Virus record (IMG/VR): IMGVR_UViG_3300036886_000519
Location: 1-58,571 of that record
Origin: a virus
Length of the DNA: 58,571 nucleotides
Reading direction: 5' to 3' (one strand)
Of this stretch, positions 33,044 through 41,704 are shown piece after piece (the first letter of the stretch is position 1; every line of letters starts with the position of its first letter). A program made the translations under genes and the position numbers. The notes under the pieces were generated by a model, which saw only the letters and a program-made list of their open reading frames with translations, was not told where the DNA came from and made no database searches.

Positions 33044-33550
33044 ATGGATGAGCCGTTTCGTTTGTTTCGATGGAAGCCCACGCAGGGGAACATTTCTGGA
33101 CGACTCTACACTTGTGCTCGGCCAGGACGCTCGCATGGCAGGCAAGTCAAACAGATTCCAGATGACTGGGTCGATGCCTGGGTACTCGGCATGCCCGCGA
33201 GGGAGCAGTTGTTCATTGTCTCTCTCCTCGGATCGAAGGAGGACGGCAAGAGCGAGTTCAGCTATTACTCCTTTCGAAGCGGCTTCGAAACTCCCGCCCC
33301 GGACCACCGCCCCACCTTGCAGCAATGGCTGGACACGAGGTACGGGTCTGGCCGCTATCAGGTGCTTGAGTTTCCTACCGTCGACCTGAAGCCACTCGCC
33401 CCCGAGACCCTGAGCAACGTGGGTTCCACGATCCGCGCGCTTCTTCTGGACGGCCGGACTGTCGTCTTGGTGGACTCGGGCGGCATCGGGAGAACGGGTA
33501 GAGTCTGTCACTCCCTGGGATTCGTGCAGGTCAGCGATGCACTCGTTTGA
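33044..33550 (+). CDS. Tyrosine-phosphatase-fold protein lacking the catalytic Cys
   Basis: A 168-residue protein read against its neighbours. Near residue 143-152 it has VDSGGIGRTG, which lines up with the phosphatase P-loop HC-x2-G-x-GRTG but has Asp144 where the nucleophilic Cys should be. The preceding strand (GRTVVLV) and following helix (RVCHSLGFV) fit the fold. The rest includes MDEPFRLFRWKPTQGNISGR and QLFIVSLLGSKEDGKSEFSY. It may therefore be a pseudo-phosphatase or a binding domain. The ATG at 33044 is close to GAGGGGG. Its last 20 bases overlap the convergent gene at 33531. The phosphatase comparison is inference from one motif. Confidence 0.55.
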   Translation: MDEPFRLFRWKPTQGNISGRLYTCARPGRSHGRQVKQIPDDWVDAWVLGMPAREQLFIVSLLGSKEDGKSEFSYYSFRSGFETPAPDHRPTLQQWLDTRYGSGRYQVLEFPTVDLKPLAPETLSNVGSTIRALLLDGRTVVLVDSGGIGRTGRVCHSLGFVQVSDALV

Positions 33551-34241
33551 TCCACGGCTGATCAACATCCGGGTTATAGAATCGCGAGCGCGTCTCCATT
33601 GGCGGTGGCCCGATAAGCTCGATGGACTGGCAGGTAACCTCGCCAATCCGGTGCTCGGCGCCGATGTAGTACGCCGCGCCATAGCGGGCGGCGAAGGGCC
33701 GTCGCTCATAACCCTCGCAGAAGTACAGGCTCTCCATGGTCCATCCCAGCGCCAGCGCCTGGTCTCGAATCTCATCTACCAGTTGCTTCGCGCGGGCGAT
33801 GCGTTCGGCTTCGGGGCTGGGCTTCGGGGGGATTGGCTCCGCTCGCTTCGTGCGATCGGACTCCTCAGGCAGCGGCGGCTTGTAGTCGCACGCACGAAAT
33901 GTCCGCACCGCGGCGAGCAGTTGGGCCTCGCTGAAATGCTCGACCGCCCAAGCGTGCACGGCGTTGAAGCGCACGCGCAAATCTTCAAACGCGGCTGCAT
34001 CGAGATGCCCGGTGGTCGCGGCCCTCTTAGCAGCGACCATGCGTGACCGCAGCCAGATGTAATACTCGGGATCGAGCCGCCGGTATACCGTGTCGTTGAT
34101 CTGGAAGTCGCGGGCGAACTGCTCCGGGTTCGCGGTCGTCCACGTCGCGAGGGAAGTAGACACGAACAGGCAATCCCGCGAGTTGTCTTCGGGTGCCTCC
34201 GGCATCAATTTGGCGCACTGCTCCTGTAACTCCATGCTCAT
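33531..34241 (-). CDS. Unknown early-region protein
   Basis: A 236-residue soluble protein without a family that I recognise. Visible features are an N-terminal segment with RDCLFVSTSLATWTTANPEQ, helical stretches (IWLRSRMVAAKRAA, FNAVHAWAVEHFSEAQLLAAV), a basic/acidic linker (SDRTKRAEPIPPKPSPEAER), and a C-terminal block (ALGWTMESLYFCEGYERRP). AGGAGAG precedes the ATG at 34241. It is the last gene of the replication block, directly after the primase-helicase, so a replication accessory role is possible. Confidence 0.55.
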   Translation of the reverse strand: MSMELQEQCAKLMPEAPEDNSRDCLFVSTSLATWTTANPEQFARDFQINDTVYRRLDPEYYIWLRSRMVAAKRAATTGHLDAAAFEDLRVRFNAVHAWAVEHFSEAQLLAAVRTFRACDYKPPLPEESDRTKRAEPIPPKPSPEAERIARAKQLVDEIRDQALALGWTMESLYFCEGYERRPFAARYGAAYYIGAEHRIGEVTCQSIELIGPPPMETRSRFYNPDVDQPWIKRVHR

Positions 34242-34291
34242 GATTGCTCTCCTGGCTGGGTGTGAATGCCCGGTTTCTCAACTGCGCGTCA

Positions 34292-37200
34292 TCATGGCGG
34301 CTCTTCGCCGATGGTCACCGGCGCGATGGCTGGTCTGGTCGGTTCAATCTCGCCACGGTGTTCGACGTGGGGACGTTGTGGAAACGTGGTGGGGACGTTT
34401 GCGGCCAACGTCCCCACCATTAATGTCCCTTGTTTTGTGTCAGTTGCAGACGCGGTGGGGACGGTGGGGACATTGGTGGCACTTTCAGGCCACCTACTAA
34501 TATTGTTTTCGCTCTCTCCCTCTATATCTTCTATACACACGCGATTTTCTTGCGCGCGAGAATTCCGGGGTACGTCCCCCATGTCCCCAACGTCCCCACC
34601 GCCTCCGTAATCGATTGATTCTATGGGGCCAAACTGGTGGGGACGTGGGTCGGCAAACGTCCCCACCATGTCCCCACCAATGTCCCCACCAAACAAGTCC
34701 AGGAGGTTCGTACTGCGGGAACCAGTTCCGCCGGGGCTATCGCCGCCGTCAGCTAACGCGAGGGCATAAAGCACGCCGGTCTTGTGATTGTTATGGCTGC
34801 TTTGCTTTACCGTGAGCCCGTTGAATACTCGATCACGCTTCGCGGCAAGCGCCTTGCCCAAACGGGTCTGCTGCGAGCGCGCCGAACCGTCTCCACGCAC
34901 GCTGAGCATCAGGTCGCGCTCTTCGCAAAACTGATTCAGTTCGCCAACTTTCTTCGGTTCCTCGCGATATGCCTCCCACCAGGTTCCGGTGAACTCGCGC
35001 CACATCTGACCATCGGTATCCGCCGCTTCGTAGAGTTCGTTCAGATTGCAGAGGAAGCCGGGGATTCCCGCAACCTCTAACACGCCGCCCATGATTCCGG
35101 ACCAGCTTTCGAACGACCCCAGGCGCGTCGCGTGTAAGGGTTTCCCGGCAGAGATCCAGGCTTGAACCACGGTGAGTGCTGCATGGACGAGCGCCGAACG
35201 ATTCTCTCGGGCCCATTCGGTGATCAGTGGATGTTTGAATCCTGCTCTCAGCCACGGCATGTCGATCCTCGGATCAATGCGGAGCCGGATGCAGCGCCGG
35301 CTCATCTCGCCGGATAGCCGCGGGTTATTGCCGGTCATCAGCCAAAGGGCATTGTTCCGGAGGTGCAACATCGTGGATTCGCCCAGGAGCCGGTCCGTCC
35401 ACCACGGCAAGGTCACAACGGATGCCAGCGCGGCTGAATCCAGTTTCCGTTTCTCACTGAGGTTGTCGAGGAGGATGATGGGCCGGCCTGTAATCAGTTC
35501 AGCCGTGATCATCTTCCGAACCTCGTCTTCACTTTCCGGTACAGTCCGTCCTTCGGACGCAGAACCAGTCGAAACGATGCTGATCAAGCTGGCCAGCAAC
35601 CCTTTGCCGGAGCCCTGCGTCGGGGCCTCGATCAGGTGTATCGGAGCTAGGTCGCCAATGATGCGCTGCAGAAAGGGGAGGAGTATTGCGGCGACGGCAT
35701 GAGCGCGATCCGAATCGCTTACAAACGGGAAGTCCCCGAGCAGTTCATCCACTATGAGCCCTCTAGCGTGCGCGATTTGCTCCCGTGAGGGAATGATTGG
35801 AACTTCCGGGATTTCCAACGACTCGTCGGAGAACATCCAGAGCGCGTCGGCGCGATGGTAGCCGGCGGCGATGATCAGCGCGGCGTCTTTTCCGAATGTC
35901 GGGGTTCGAACTACCGATTCCAGCGGCGGGAGCGCCGGATCCGGGTTCACCATCATGTCTCGGGCCGTATCCCTCGATGGCGGCGCAGCGAGCACCGCTT
36001 CCTCGGTCACTCTGAGCCAGTTGGCGCTTCGGGCCAGTATGCCGTACATAGCCGTGTCGCCGAGCGCTTCGATCCGCCCCTGGGTGCCCGTGCCGGCAAT
36101 GCGCACAAGAGCGCCGCCTTTCTGGAAGAGGAACGGCTTATTGGTGATGTCTGGCCCTACTGGCTCGTTAATCGCGTGAATTGCAGTCCAGGCGTCGGCG
36201 ATCACGTCACGCAATTGCCGATTGTTGACCTGGATGCCTCGCAGCGGCTGTGGTTCCGGATCTGCGACCGGCGCGGTCGCGGCGTTCCCCCTCGGACTGC
36301 CGCCGCCGACAACACCAGTTTGGGTCGCGCGCCGAGGGCGAGCGATTTCCACGACCTTCAACTGCTTCCGAAGCGTGGTGACCGGCAGCCGAAGCTTCCC
36401 ACACCGCGACTGAATTAGCCTGAGGTACCGATCCTGTTCAATGGGGGCGAGCCGACCGACCTCCGATAGGATCGGCTCGAGTATCCGGCTGAGATCAGCA
36501 TCCGGAACGTCGGTACTGAGCTTTGAGATGGCCAGTTCCAGCGGGGTCTGGGCTGCGTCGAGGATACCTTCGAAATCGGCCGCCGTCTTCCCCGAGGCGA
36601 AGAACTCGTTAACGTCAATCTTGGCGTCGGCCAGTAGCGCTTCGGCTTCGGCGCTTCCGCCTGGCAATGCACCCAGCTTCTCCCGAGCCGTACGCTGCTT
36701 CTCGGCGAGAGGCAAAACCGCCACGCGTGTCGCAATCCCGTGAGCGGAGAGAATCCGCGCGGTCTTCAACGCGCCCTGCATCCCCGCCTCGGATATCTCG
36801 TTGTCCTGGCAGATGTAGACCGTTTTCACGCCGGCGAGTTTTGGCAGCAACCGTTCCCAGTCGGCCTCGCGGATCTGCACCGTTACAGGCGACACCACCG
36901 GGAATCCGTGCTCCATCAGGGAAATGCAATCCGTGACCCCTTCAGTGATGATGACCCGCTCGGGCCGCGCAAGCAGCACATCCTCGTTGTAGAGGACGTC
37001 ATTCCGGATGTACGGCGAGACGTGGCTGTTGTTGCGGTCGTTGCGAATCGCCAGTTTCTTGTACTTCGACTTCTCCCATTCCTGATCCGGCGTCCAGGGC
37101 GTGCGCCGTCCGATCATGAAGACGACGTGCCCGCGACTCCAATATGGGAAGACGATCCGGCCATCGAAAAAGGGGAGCAGTCCGTCCTGCGCCGTGGGCT

Positions 37201-37828
37201 TGAAGACGGAGGTGGCCGTCAGCTCACGCATGGTGAAGGCGCCAGGCCCGTCCATCAACGTGCGCGCCACGCTGGGCTCGCCATTTTCCGCGTACCCGAT
37301 CTGCAACCGGCCGATCGTCTCCTCGCTGATTCCGTATTTCCCCCGAAACCAGGCGAGGACCTCCGGGTTCCCGACGAGCCGCTGGTGATACACACCCGCA
37401 GACGCGGTCAGCACCTCACGCACGCGAAGCCTGATCTGGTGAGCTTCCTCGGCCTGTTCCGGACTGCCGGAAGCGAGCGTCGACAAAGGCGGCAGTCGAA
37501 CGCGTGCCGCCAGGAAGTCGCGAGCCTGCCGGTGGGAGTCCGGCATTGAGCCAGACTGCCCGCGGGTGACCACGCCGAACCGGACGAACTCAACCAACTG
37601 CAGCACATCGCCGCCGGTACCACAGGCGTGGCAAAACCAGCCCTGCTTGTCGAGCCAGACATGAAGCGAGCGGTGCGACTGGCTCCGGTGGTTCGGGCAA
37701 TCGCAGTACAGGGTCTGTCGCGATTCCTGCGTAATGCGGCCGCCGAGGAGTTCGCGGCCTATCTCGCCAATGTCCACATCGGTGACCTGCCGGTAGTAAT
37801 CGTGGATATCTACCGGAAGCGCAGTCAC
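34292..37828 (-). CDS. Primase-helicase, DnaG-like N-terminus fused to ATPase
   Basis: A 1178-residue replication protein. Residues ~40-75 form a CHC2-type zinc site (C44-x2-H47 and C66-x2-C69). Residues ~290-345 are a TOPRIM domain (VIITEGVTD, then TVYICQDNE), the catalytic core of DnaG-type primases. Residues ~695-900 are a P-loop ATPase with Walker A at 735-743 (APTQGSGKG) and Walker B near 780 (PIILLDNLSE), presumably a replicative helicase. The last ~140 residues are low-complexity (GGDIGGDMVGTF, GDVGDMGDV, NVPTVPT), dictated by DNA repeats. The start is GTG at 37828 with GGAGG eight bases upstream, overlapping the RecD2 stop. It is likely the phage's initiator of replication. Confidence 0.88.
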   Translation of the reverse strand: MTALPVDIHDYYRQVTDVDIGEIGRELLGGRITQESRQTLYCDCPNHRSQSHRSLHVWLDKQGWFCHACGTGGDVLQLVEFVRFGVVTRGQSGSMPDSHRQARDFLAARVRLPPLSTLASGSPEQAEEAHQIRLRVREVLTASAGVYHQRLVGNPEVLAWFRGKYGISEETIGRLQIGYAENGEPSVARTLMDGPGAFTMRELTATSVFKPTAQDGLLPFFDGRIVFPYWSRGHVVFMIGRRTPWTPDQEWEKSKYKKLAIRNDRNNSHVSPYIRNDVLYNEDVLLARPERVIITEGVTDCISLMEHGFPVVSPVTVQIREADWERLLPKLAGVKTVYICQDNEISEAGMQGALKTARILSAHGIATRVAVLPLAEKQRTAREKLGALPGGSAEAEALLADAKIDVNEFFASGKTAADFEGILDAAQTPLELAISKLSTDVPDADLSRILEPILSEVGRLAPIEQDRYLRLIQSRCGKLRLPVTTLRKQLKVVEIARPRRATQTGVVGGGSPRGNAATAPVADPEPQPLRGIQVNNRQLRDVIADAWTAIHAINEPVGPDITNKPFLFQKGGALVRIAGTGTQGRIEALGDTAMYGILARSANWLRVTEEAVLAAPPSRDTARDMMVNPDPALPPLESVVRTPTFGKDAALIIAAGYHRADALWMFSDESLEIPEVPIIPSREQIAHARGLIVDELLGDFPFVSDSDRAHAVAAILLPFLQRIIGDLAPIHLIEAPTQGSGKGLLASLISIVSTGSASEGRTVPESEDEVRKMITAELITGRPIILLDNLSEKRKLDSAALASVVTLPWWTDRLLGESTMLHLRNNALWLMTGNNPRLSGEMSRRCIRLRIDPRIDMPWLRAGFKHPLITEWARENRSALVHAALTVVQAWISAGKPLHATRLGSFESWSGIMGGVLEVAGIPGFLCNLNELYEAADTDGQMWREFTGTWWEAYREEPKKVGELNQFCEERDLMLSVRGDGSARSQQTRLGKALAAKRDRVFNGLTVKQSSHNNHKTGVLYALALADGGDSPGGTGSRSTNLLDLFGGDIGGDMVGTFADPRPHQFGPIESIDYGGGGDVGDMGDVPRNSRAQENRVCIEDIEGESENNISRWPESATNVPTVPTASATDTKQGTLMVGTLAANVPTTFPQRPHVEHRGEIEPTRPAIAPVTIGEEPP
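34367..34687. repeat. Iteron-like GTCCCC/GGGGAC array inside the primase gene
   Basis: Twelve exact copies of GTCCCC or its complement GGGGAC lie in 321 bases: 34369, 34391, 34410, 34457, 34466, 34574, 34583, 34592, 34639, 34659, 34670 and 34682, with one GTCCCT variant at 34425. The fuller consensus is (A/C)(C/T)GTCCCCACC. Two arms, TGGTGGGGACGTT (34387-34399) and its exact complement (34407-34419), form a 13-base perfect inverted repeat around a 7-base loop. The copies occur in all codon phases and both orientations, so selection seems to act on DNA. A replication origin bound by the phage's own proteins is the leading idea. Confidence 0.75.
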
Positions 37829-40017
37829 TGCCGTGCCTCCGGGTGGAGCAGGAAGGAGAGAAAGGTGTTGCGGCGGTCCACCTGGCGTTTGGCGGCGCAG
37901 TTGTCGATGCCCCACCGGTCCCCGAGAAGAATCACGGAGTCTGTCGCGCGCGTTACTGCGGTGTACAGCAGATTGCGGTGGTGCATGAAGGAATGCGACT
38001 TGTGGGCGATCACCACCGCGCAGGGGAATTCCGATCCCTGCACTTTGTGGATCGACGTCGCATAGGCCAACTGGATATTGCCGAGCGCATCGCTGCCACT
38101 CTTAATCTCTACCCGTCGGCCATCGAAATCGATGGAAAGACTGCCGTCCGGCGTGGCGTCAACCACGACGCCCATCGCGCCGTTCATAACGCCCAATTCG
38201 TAGTCGTTCTTCGTCTGGATCACCTTGTCGCCCGGATATGGCCGCGCGCTGTGGCCAGCCTCGACGGTAGGCACATCCACCCCGAACAACTTCTGCTGCA
38301 AGAGGCGCTGCAACTCGATATTCAACTCCACTGTGCCGAGCGGGCCTTTGTGCGTCGGCGTGAGCACTTGCACTTCACGAATCAGGTCGTAACCGAACCG
38401 CTCCCACAGCACCTCCTCGAAGAGAAGCAGCAGCATGCGCCGCACATCCTCGCGGTCCGTGAATTTGTCGATGACGTACCAAGGCCGGCGCGCGCCGACG
38501 AACGAATCCGACGTGGGCCGCACCTCGCCGTTGAGGATGGCTGTGGAGTTCTCCTTCAGAACACCGGCCTGGCGGATGATCCGGGTGAGCACAGTCGTGG
38601 GGATCGCAACCGACCGCACCAGGTCTCGCAGAAGGTTACCTGGGCCCACCGGCGGCAACTGGTTGTGGTCCCCGACGAGCACCACGGCGGTGCGCGTAGG
38701 GTCCACGGCCTGGAACAACCGCCAGGCGAGGGCGATATCCACCATCGAGACTTCGTCCACGACGAGAATGTCCGCTTCAATCGGATTCAGTGCATCCCGC
38801 GAATACGTGTTGCCGTTGAAACCCAACAACCGATGAATGGTGCTTGCTTCATGGCCAACTACTTCCTCGAGGCGTTTTGCAGCCTTTCCAGTGGGCGCCG
38901 CGAGCACGATCTTCAACTCCAATCGTTCGGCGATGCTGGCGATGGTCGATACCGCGTATGTCTTGCCGCTACCGGCGCCGCCGGTCATGAGCGAGATGGA
39001 AAAGTTGAGGGCGTTCCTGACCGCATCGCGCTGCTCGGGATTCAATTCGCCGCCCTCAGCATCGAGAAGATGCTCTATGTCGACGACAGCGTGCGGGCTG
39101 CGCCGACCGGCGGTCTGAAGGACTTCGGCGAGTTCCGTCTCCATCCGGTGAATCTCCGGATCGGCAACTACCAACCGCTCGAACGGCTGCGAGACAAGCC
39201 GCCCCTCGGCAATCAGAGCTTCGAGATGCCCTTCAATCACGTCGCGGCTGTCGAGCGTGTCCATCACCAGGAGCGTGTTGGCGCGGTCAAGCAAGTCTTC
39301 GTACTCGACCCAGCAGTCCCCGTCATCGAGGGCGGCCAGCACGCAGTAATGGAGCCCGGCGCGAAGCCGCGAGGGCAGGTCCTTGGGCGTTCCCATCTTG
39401 CGGGCGATCTTGTCGACCCGTTTGAAGCCGTAACCGGCTATTTCCCGCATCAGCACATAGGGATCGTTGTCCAGGATCGGCACGACCTGGCTGCCAAATT
39501 TGCCCACGAGCGTAGTTACCTGGTAATGGGTGAGCCCGAAGCGGGACAGGTAGGTCATCGCGGCGTTGAAGTCGCTGTTGGCGATCCAGATCCGTTGGAG
39601 ATCCAGGATCGCCTCCACCGGCGCCTTCGCGATTGCGGCCACGGCCGCGGGCTGGCTGCGGATCGCCGCGTCGAAGCGCGCGCCGAAATGGTCGGCGATC
39701 AGCCGCGCTTTGGCCGGGCCGATGCCTTTCACGTCCGGGTGATTTGCCAGGAAGTTTGCCAGCCCGTCCGCGTCCATCTCTTGATCGAAGCCCATGCAGT
39801 CGGCCGCGAATTGCCGTCCGTACTTCGGATGGTTGGTCCACTGGCCTTCCAGACGAACCGCGTCATTCTCCCTGGCAAACACCTTCCCGGCAAAAGTGAT
39901 GAGATTACCGTCCGATGTACGGAGGCGCCCGGCGCTGAATGCCGCGCCCGAGTAAAAGACTATTTCCACGACGCCGCGGAGGGAACATCGGACCTCTGAG
40001 GTTGCCGCCTTCGTCAT
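37825..40017 (-). CDS. RecD2-like DNA helicase
   Basis: A 730-residue SF1B helicase of the RecD2/ExoV type. The N-terminal OB-like part is followed by a helix-hairpin-helix (FLANHPDVKGIGPAKARLI, ~90-108), as in stand-alone RecD2. Helicase motifs are complete: Walker A GGAGSGKT (346-353), PTGKAA (~375), DEVS (421-424), GDHNQLPPVGPG, and near the C-terminus ATSIHKVQGSEF and LLYTAVTRA. It unwinds DNA 5'-3' in the family and is often linked to replication or recombination. The ATG at 40017 overlaps the ERCC4 nuclease stop (ATGA), and its own stop overlaps the primase start, so nuclease, helicase and primase form one translational unit. Confidence 0.9.
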   Translation of the reverse strand: MTKAATSEVRCSLRGVVEIVFYSGAAFSAGRLRTSDGNLITFAGKVFARENDAVRLEGQWTNHPKYGRQFAADCMGFDQEMDADGLANFLANHPDVKGIGPAKARLIADHFGARFDAAIRSQPAAVAAIAKAPVEAILDLQRIWIANSDFNAAMTYLSRFGLTHYQVTTLVGKFGSQVVPILDNDPYVLMREIAGYGFKRVDKIARKMGTPKDLPSRLRAGLHYCVLAALDDGDCWVEYEDLLDRANTLLVMDTLDSRDVIEGHLEALIAEGRLVSQPFERLVVADPEIHRMETELAEVLQTAGRRSPHAVVDIEHLLDAEGGELNPEQRDAVRNALNFSISLMTGGAGSGKTYAVSTIASIAERLELKIVLAAPTGKAAKRLEEVVGHEASTIHRLLGFNGNTYSRDALNPIEADILVVDEVSMVDIALAWRLFQAVDPTRTAVVLVGDHNQLPPVGPGNLLRDLVRSVAIPTTVLTRIIRQAGVLKENSTAILNGEVRPTSDSFVGARRPWYVIDKFTDREDVRRMLLLLFEEVLWERFGYDLIREVQVLTPTHKGPLGTVELNIELQRLLQQKLFGVDVPTVEAGHSARPYPGDKVIQTKNDYELGVMNGAMGVVVDATPDGSLSIDFDGRRVEIKSGSDALGNIQLAYATSIHKVQGSEFPCAVVIAHKSHSFMHHRNLLYTAVTRATDSVILLGDRWGIDNCAAKRQVDRRNTFLSFLLHPEARQ

Positions 40018-40463
40018 GCTCCCCACCTCGTGTGCGCGGCGAGAAGATACGCCTGCACGAAGTGACAGGCCGCCTGACGGCTGGAACAGAAGAACACCGG
40101 GATGCGGTGATCGAGGATGATGGCGAGCGCGCTGCCGAGCACTGCGTTCGGATGGGAGCCACCCCGGTAACGTCCTTGCAGAACTTCCAGGAGGCCTGCC
40201 TCGACGACCACGCAGGCAGCGCGATAGCCAGCCAGTTTCGAGAGTTCGCGTCGGAAGCGGGCTCGCTGGTGAATAACCGTGGAAACGAAATCGTCGAGCG
40301 TTTTCCGTTCCACGGCGACCTCACCCTCCAGGCCTGCTACCGAGTAATCCCCGGCTGGCAGAGCGCGGCGTTCCAGCACCACCAGCCGGGAATCGAACGA
40401 AAACGGCTCCTGCTCCCTCGTGTCGGCGATGAGCGTGACCAGCGCCGGGCTAGAACGGGACAA
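40014..40463 (-). CDS. ERCC4-type structure-specific nuclease
   Basis: A 149-residue single-domain nuclease of the XPF/ERCC4 fold. The active-site pattern is clear: an Asp in LIADTREQEP, the LPAGDYSVAG segment, and VERKTLDDF, which matches the family's ERK-x3-D (here E-R-K-T-L-D-D). It lacks the helicase and helix-hairpin-helix domains of XPF. In phages such proteins act on branched DNA in recombination or genome resolution. The start is TTG at 40463, with AGGAGG 12 bases upstream; no ATG fits before the conserved region. It overlaps both neighbours. Confidence 0.85.
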   Translation of the reverse strand: MSRSSPALVTLIADTREQEPFSFDSRLVVLERRALPAGDYSVAGLEGEVAVERKTLDDFVSTVIHQRARFRRELSKLAGYRAACVVVEAGLLEVLQGRYRGGSHPNAVLGSALAIILDHRIPVFFCSSRQAACHFVQAYLLAAHTRWGA

Positions 40464-40905
40464 GCGCGTCGCCCGCCTCCTGCCGGAACTTGCTCGGCGT
40501 CCGATCGTTTACGATGCGGCTGTTGAAGTAAATGTTCTCGTTGTCGCCCTTGGTCTTCTTGGTGACCTCCAGCTTGACGTCGAGCAGCTTGCCCAGATTT
40601 CTGGGCAAGTCCGACAGCTTCTCCAGGTCCAGACCGCAGACGTGCAAATCGGTCTTCACGAACTTCAGCGTGTTGGCGGTAAAGACGCTATTGCGCCACA
40701 TGAGGCGGTTGATGTGGCGCGGCGCGAGGATACGGAGTGTCCACTTCAGCATCGGGTTGCCGGTGGTGTGCGCTTCGGTGAGTTCCACCTTCTCGACAAC
40801 CACCTGATACTTCCCGTCGGGAACGCTCTCCATGTCCGAGCGCTCCGCCGGAGTTTCACTCCGGAAGTCGTCGTCAAACTGCGATAAATCAATGTTCTTG
40901 CTCAT
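40450..40905 (-). CDS. DUF669 family protein, probable ssDNA-binding
   Basis: A 151-residue protein starting MSKNIDLSQFDDDF with an ESVPDGKYQVVVEKVEL block, TGNPMLKWTLRIL and NVYFNSRIV-type ending (NENIYFNSRIVND). This is the DUF669 pattern of phage proteins next to Sak4/Erf-type recombination genes. Members are thought to act as OB-fold ssDNA-binding proteins. It would fill the SSB slot, which is otherwise empty in this window. The ATG at 40905 has an ideal AAGGAG site. It is followed directly by ERCC4 and preceded by the Sak4-like ATPase. Confidence 0.8.
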   Translation of the reverse strand: MSKNIDLSQFDDDFRSETPAERSDMESVPDGKYQVVVEKVELTEAHTTGNPMLKWTLRILAPRHINRLMWRNSVFTANTLKFVKTDLHVCGLDLEKLSDLPRNLGKLLDVKLEVTKKTKGDNENIYFNSRIVNDRTPSKFRQEAGDALVPF

Positions 40906-40928
40906 ACTGGAATCTCCTTGGGACGGAT

Positions 40929-41684
40929 TTACTTCGCGGTCGTGGCCGCGGGCTTGCTGCTTGCTGCCGGTTTGACCGATGTCGACGTGCCGTTGAATGC
41001 GGTCAAGAATGCCTTGAAATCGAGATCGAGGATGTCGGGCAACCGGCCCGTGCGGTCGCCGGCCTCGTAGTAGAGGCTGGGCTTGGTGCGGATCACGCGG
41101 CGCACGAGCTGTTCGCCGTTCTCGCCGCTGCTGACTTCCAAGTCGCAGAACAACACCATGTCGGCCATCCCGAGCACGATCTTGCGGGCCTTGTCCGGCA
41201 GCGTCGGCACTACGCGCGTGTATTTGCCAGTGCGCGAGTCCATTTCCATTTCTTTCGCGTGCGAGATGAGGAACAGCCCGTAGGGCAGGAAGGCGAGTTT
41301 GGTGAGCACGCGCTGGAACTCGTTGTTGACGAGCGCATAGCCCTTGCCGTAGCCGAGATCGGATTCGTGCTCGACCTTGAATTTGCGGAGGATGAATTCG
41401 GCGCAAAACTTGTAAGCGTTGTCGATCGTGTCCAGAATTACCGTCTTGAATGGGTGTTTGCCTTCGACGATCTCGGCGCAGGCCGTCAGCAGGTCCTCCC
41501 AGGAGAGGATGGGCACCTGGAAGACGTCCAGCGCGTTCAGACCCGGTTCCGTGGCCAGGAACAGCGCCCCTTCGGTTTGTGCGCAGGTGCTGGACTTTCC
41601 GATTTTGGTTTGCCCGTACCACAACACGGTGAGGTCCGCGAGGTCCGGTTTGGGCGGTGTCTTGGCAGTGGGAAGTATCGACAT
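40929..41684 (-). CDS. Sak4-like RecA-fold ATPase (phage recombinase)
   Basis: A 251-residue single RecA-core protein. Walker A is GQTKIGKSS (24-32); Walker B is VILDTID (about residues 81-87). A conserved VPTLPDKARKIVLGMADMV stretch follows; the C-terminus is a short Ala/Ser/Lys tail. Single-domain RecA-like proteins of this type with an adjacent DUF669 gene are typically Sak4, which pairs with an SSB to promote single-strand annealing. The ATG at 41684 is preceded by GAGAAACC. It is the core of the phage recombination module here. Other phage AAA ATPases share the fold, so the functional assignment is likely, not certain. Confidence 0.8.
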   Translation of the reverse strand: MSILPTAKTPPKPDLADLTVLWYGQTKIGKSSTCAQTEGALFLATEPGLNALDVFQVPILSWEDLLTACAEIVEGKHPFKTVILDTIDNAYKFCAEFILRKFKVEHESDLGYGKGYALVNNEFQRVLTKLAFLPYGLFLISHAKEMEMDSRTGKYTRVVPTLPDKARKIVLGMADMVLFCDLEVSSGENGEQLVRRVIRTKPSLYYEAGDRTGRLPDILDLDFKAFLTAFNGTSTSVKPAASSKPAATTAK

Positions 41685-41704
41685 GATGGTTGGGTTTCTC
41701 CTTT

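Noticed and set aside
32897-33775. Minus-strand frame opposite the gene at 33044
   Set aside because: The rightward frame has coherent protein features and a phosphatase-like P-loop. The antisense frame does not, and overlaps the true gene at 33531.
37843-39999. 718-codon open frame on the plus strand opposite RecD2
   Set aside because: Pure antisense of a helicase with all motifs intact; composition is His/Arg/Val-rich and unlike a real protein.
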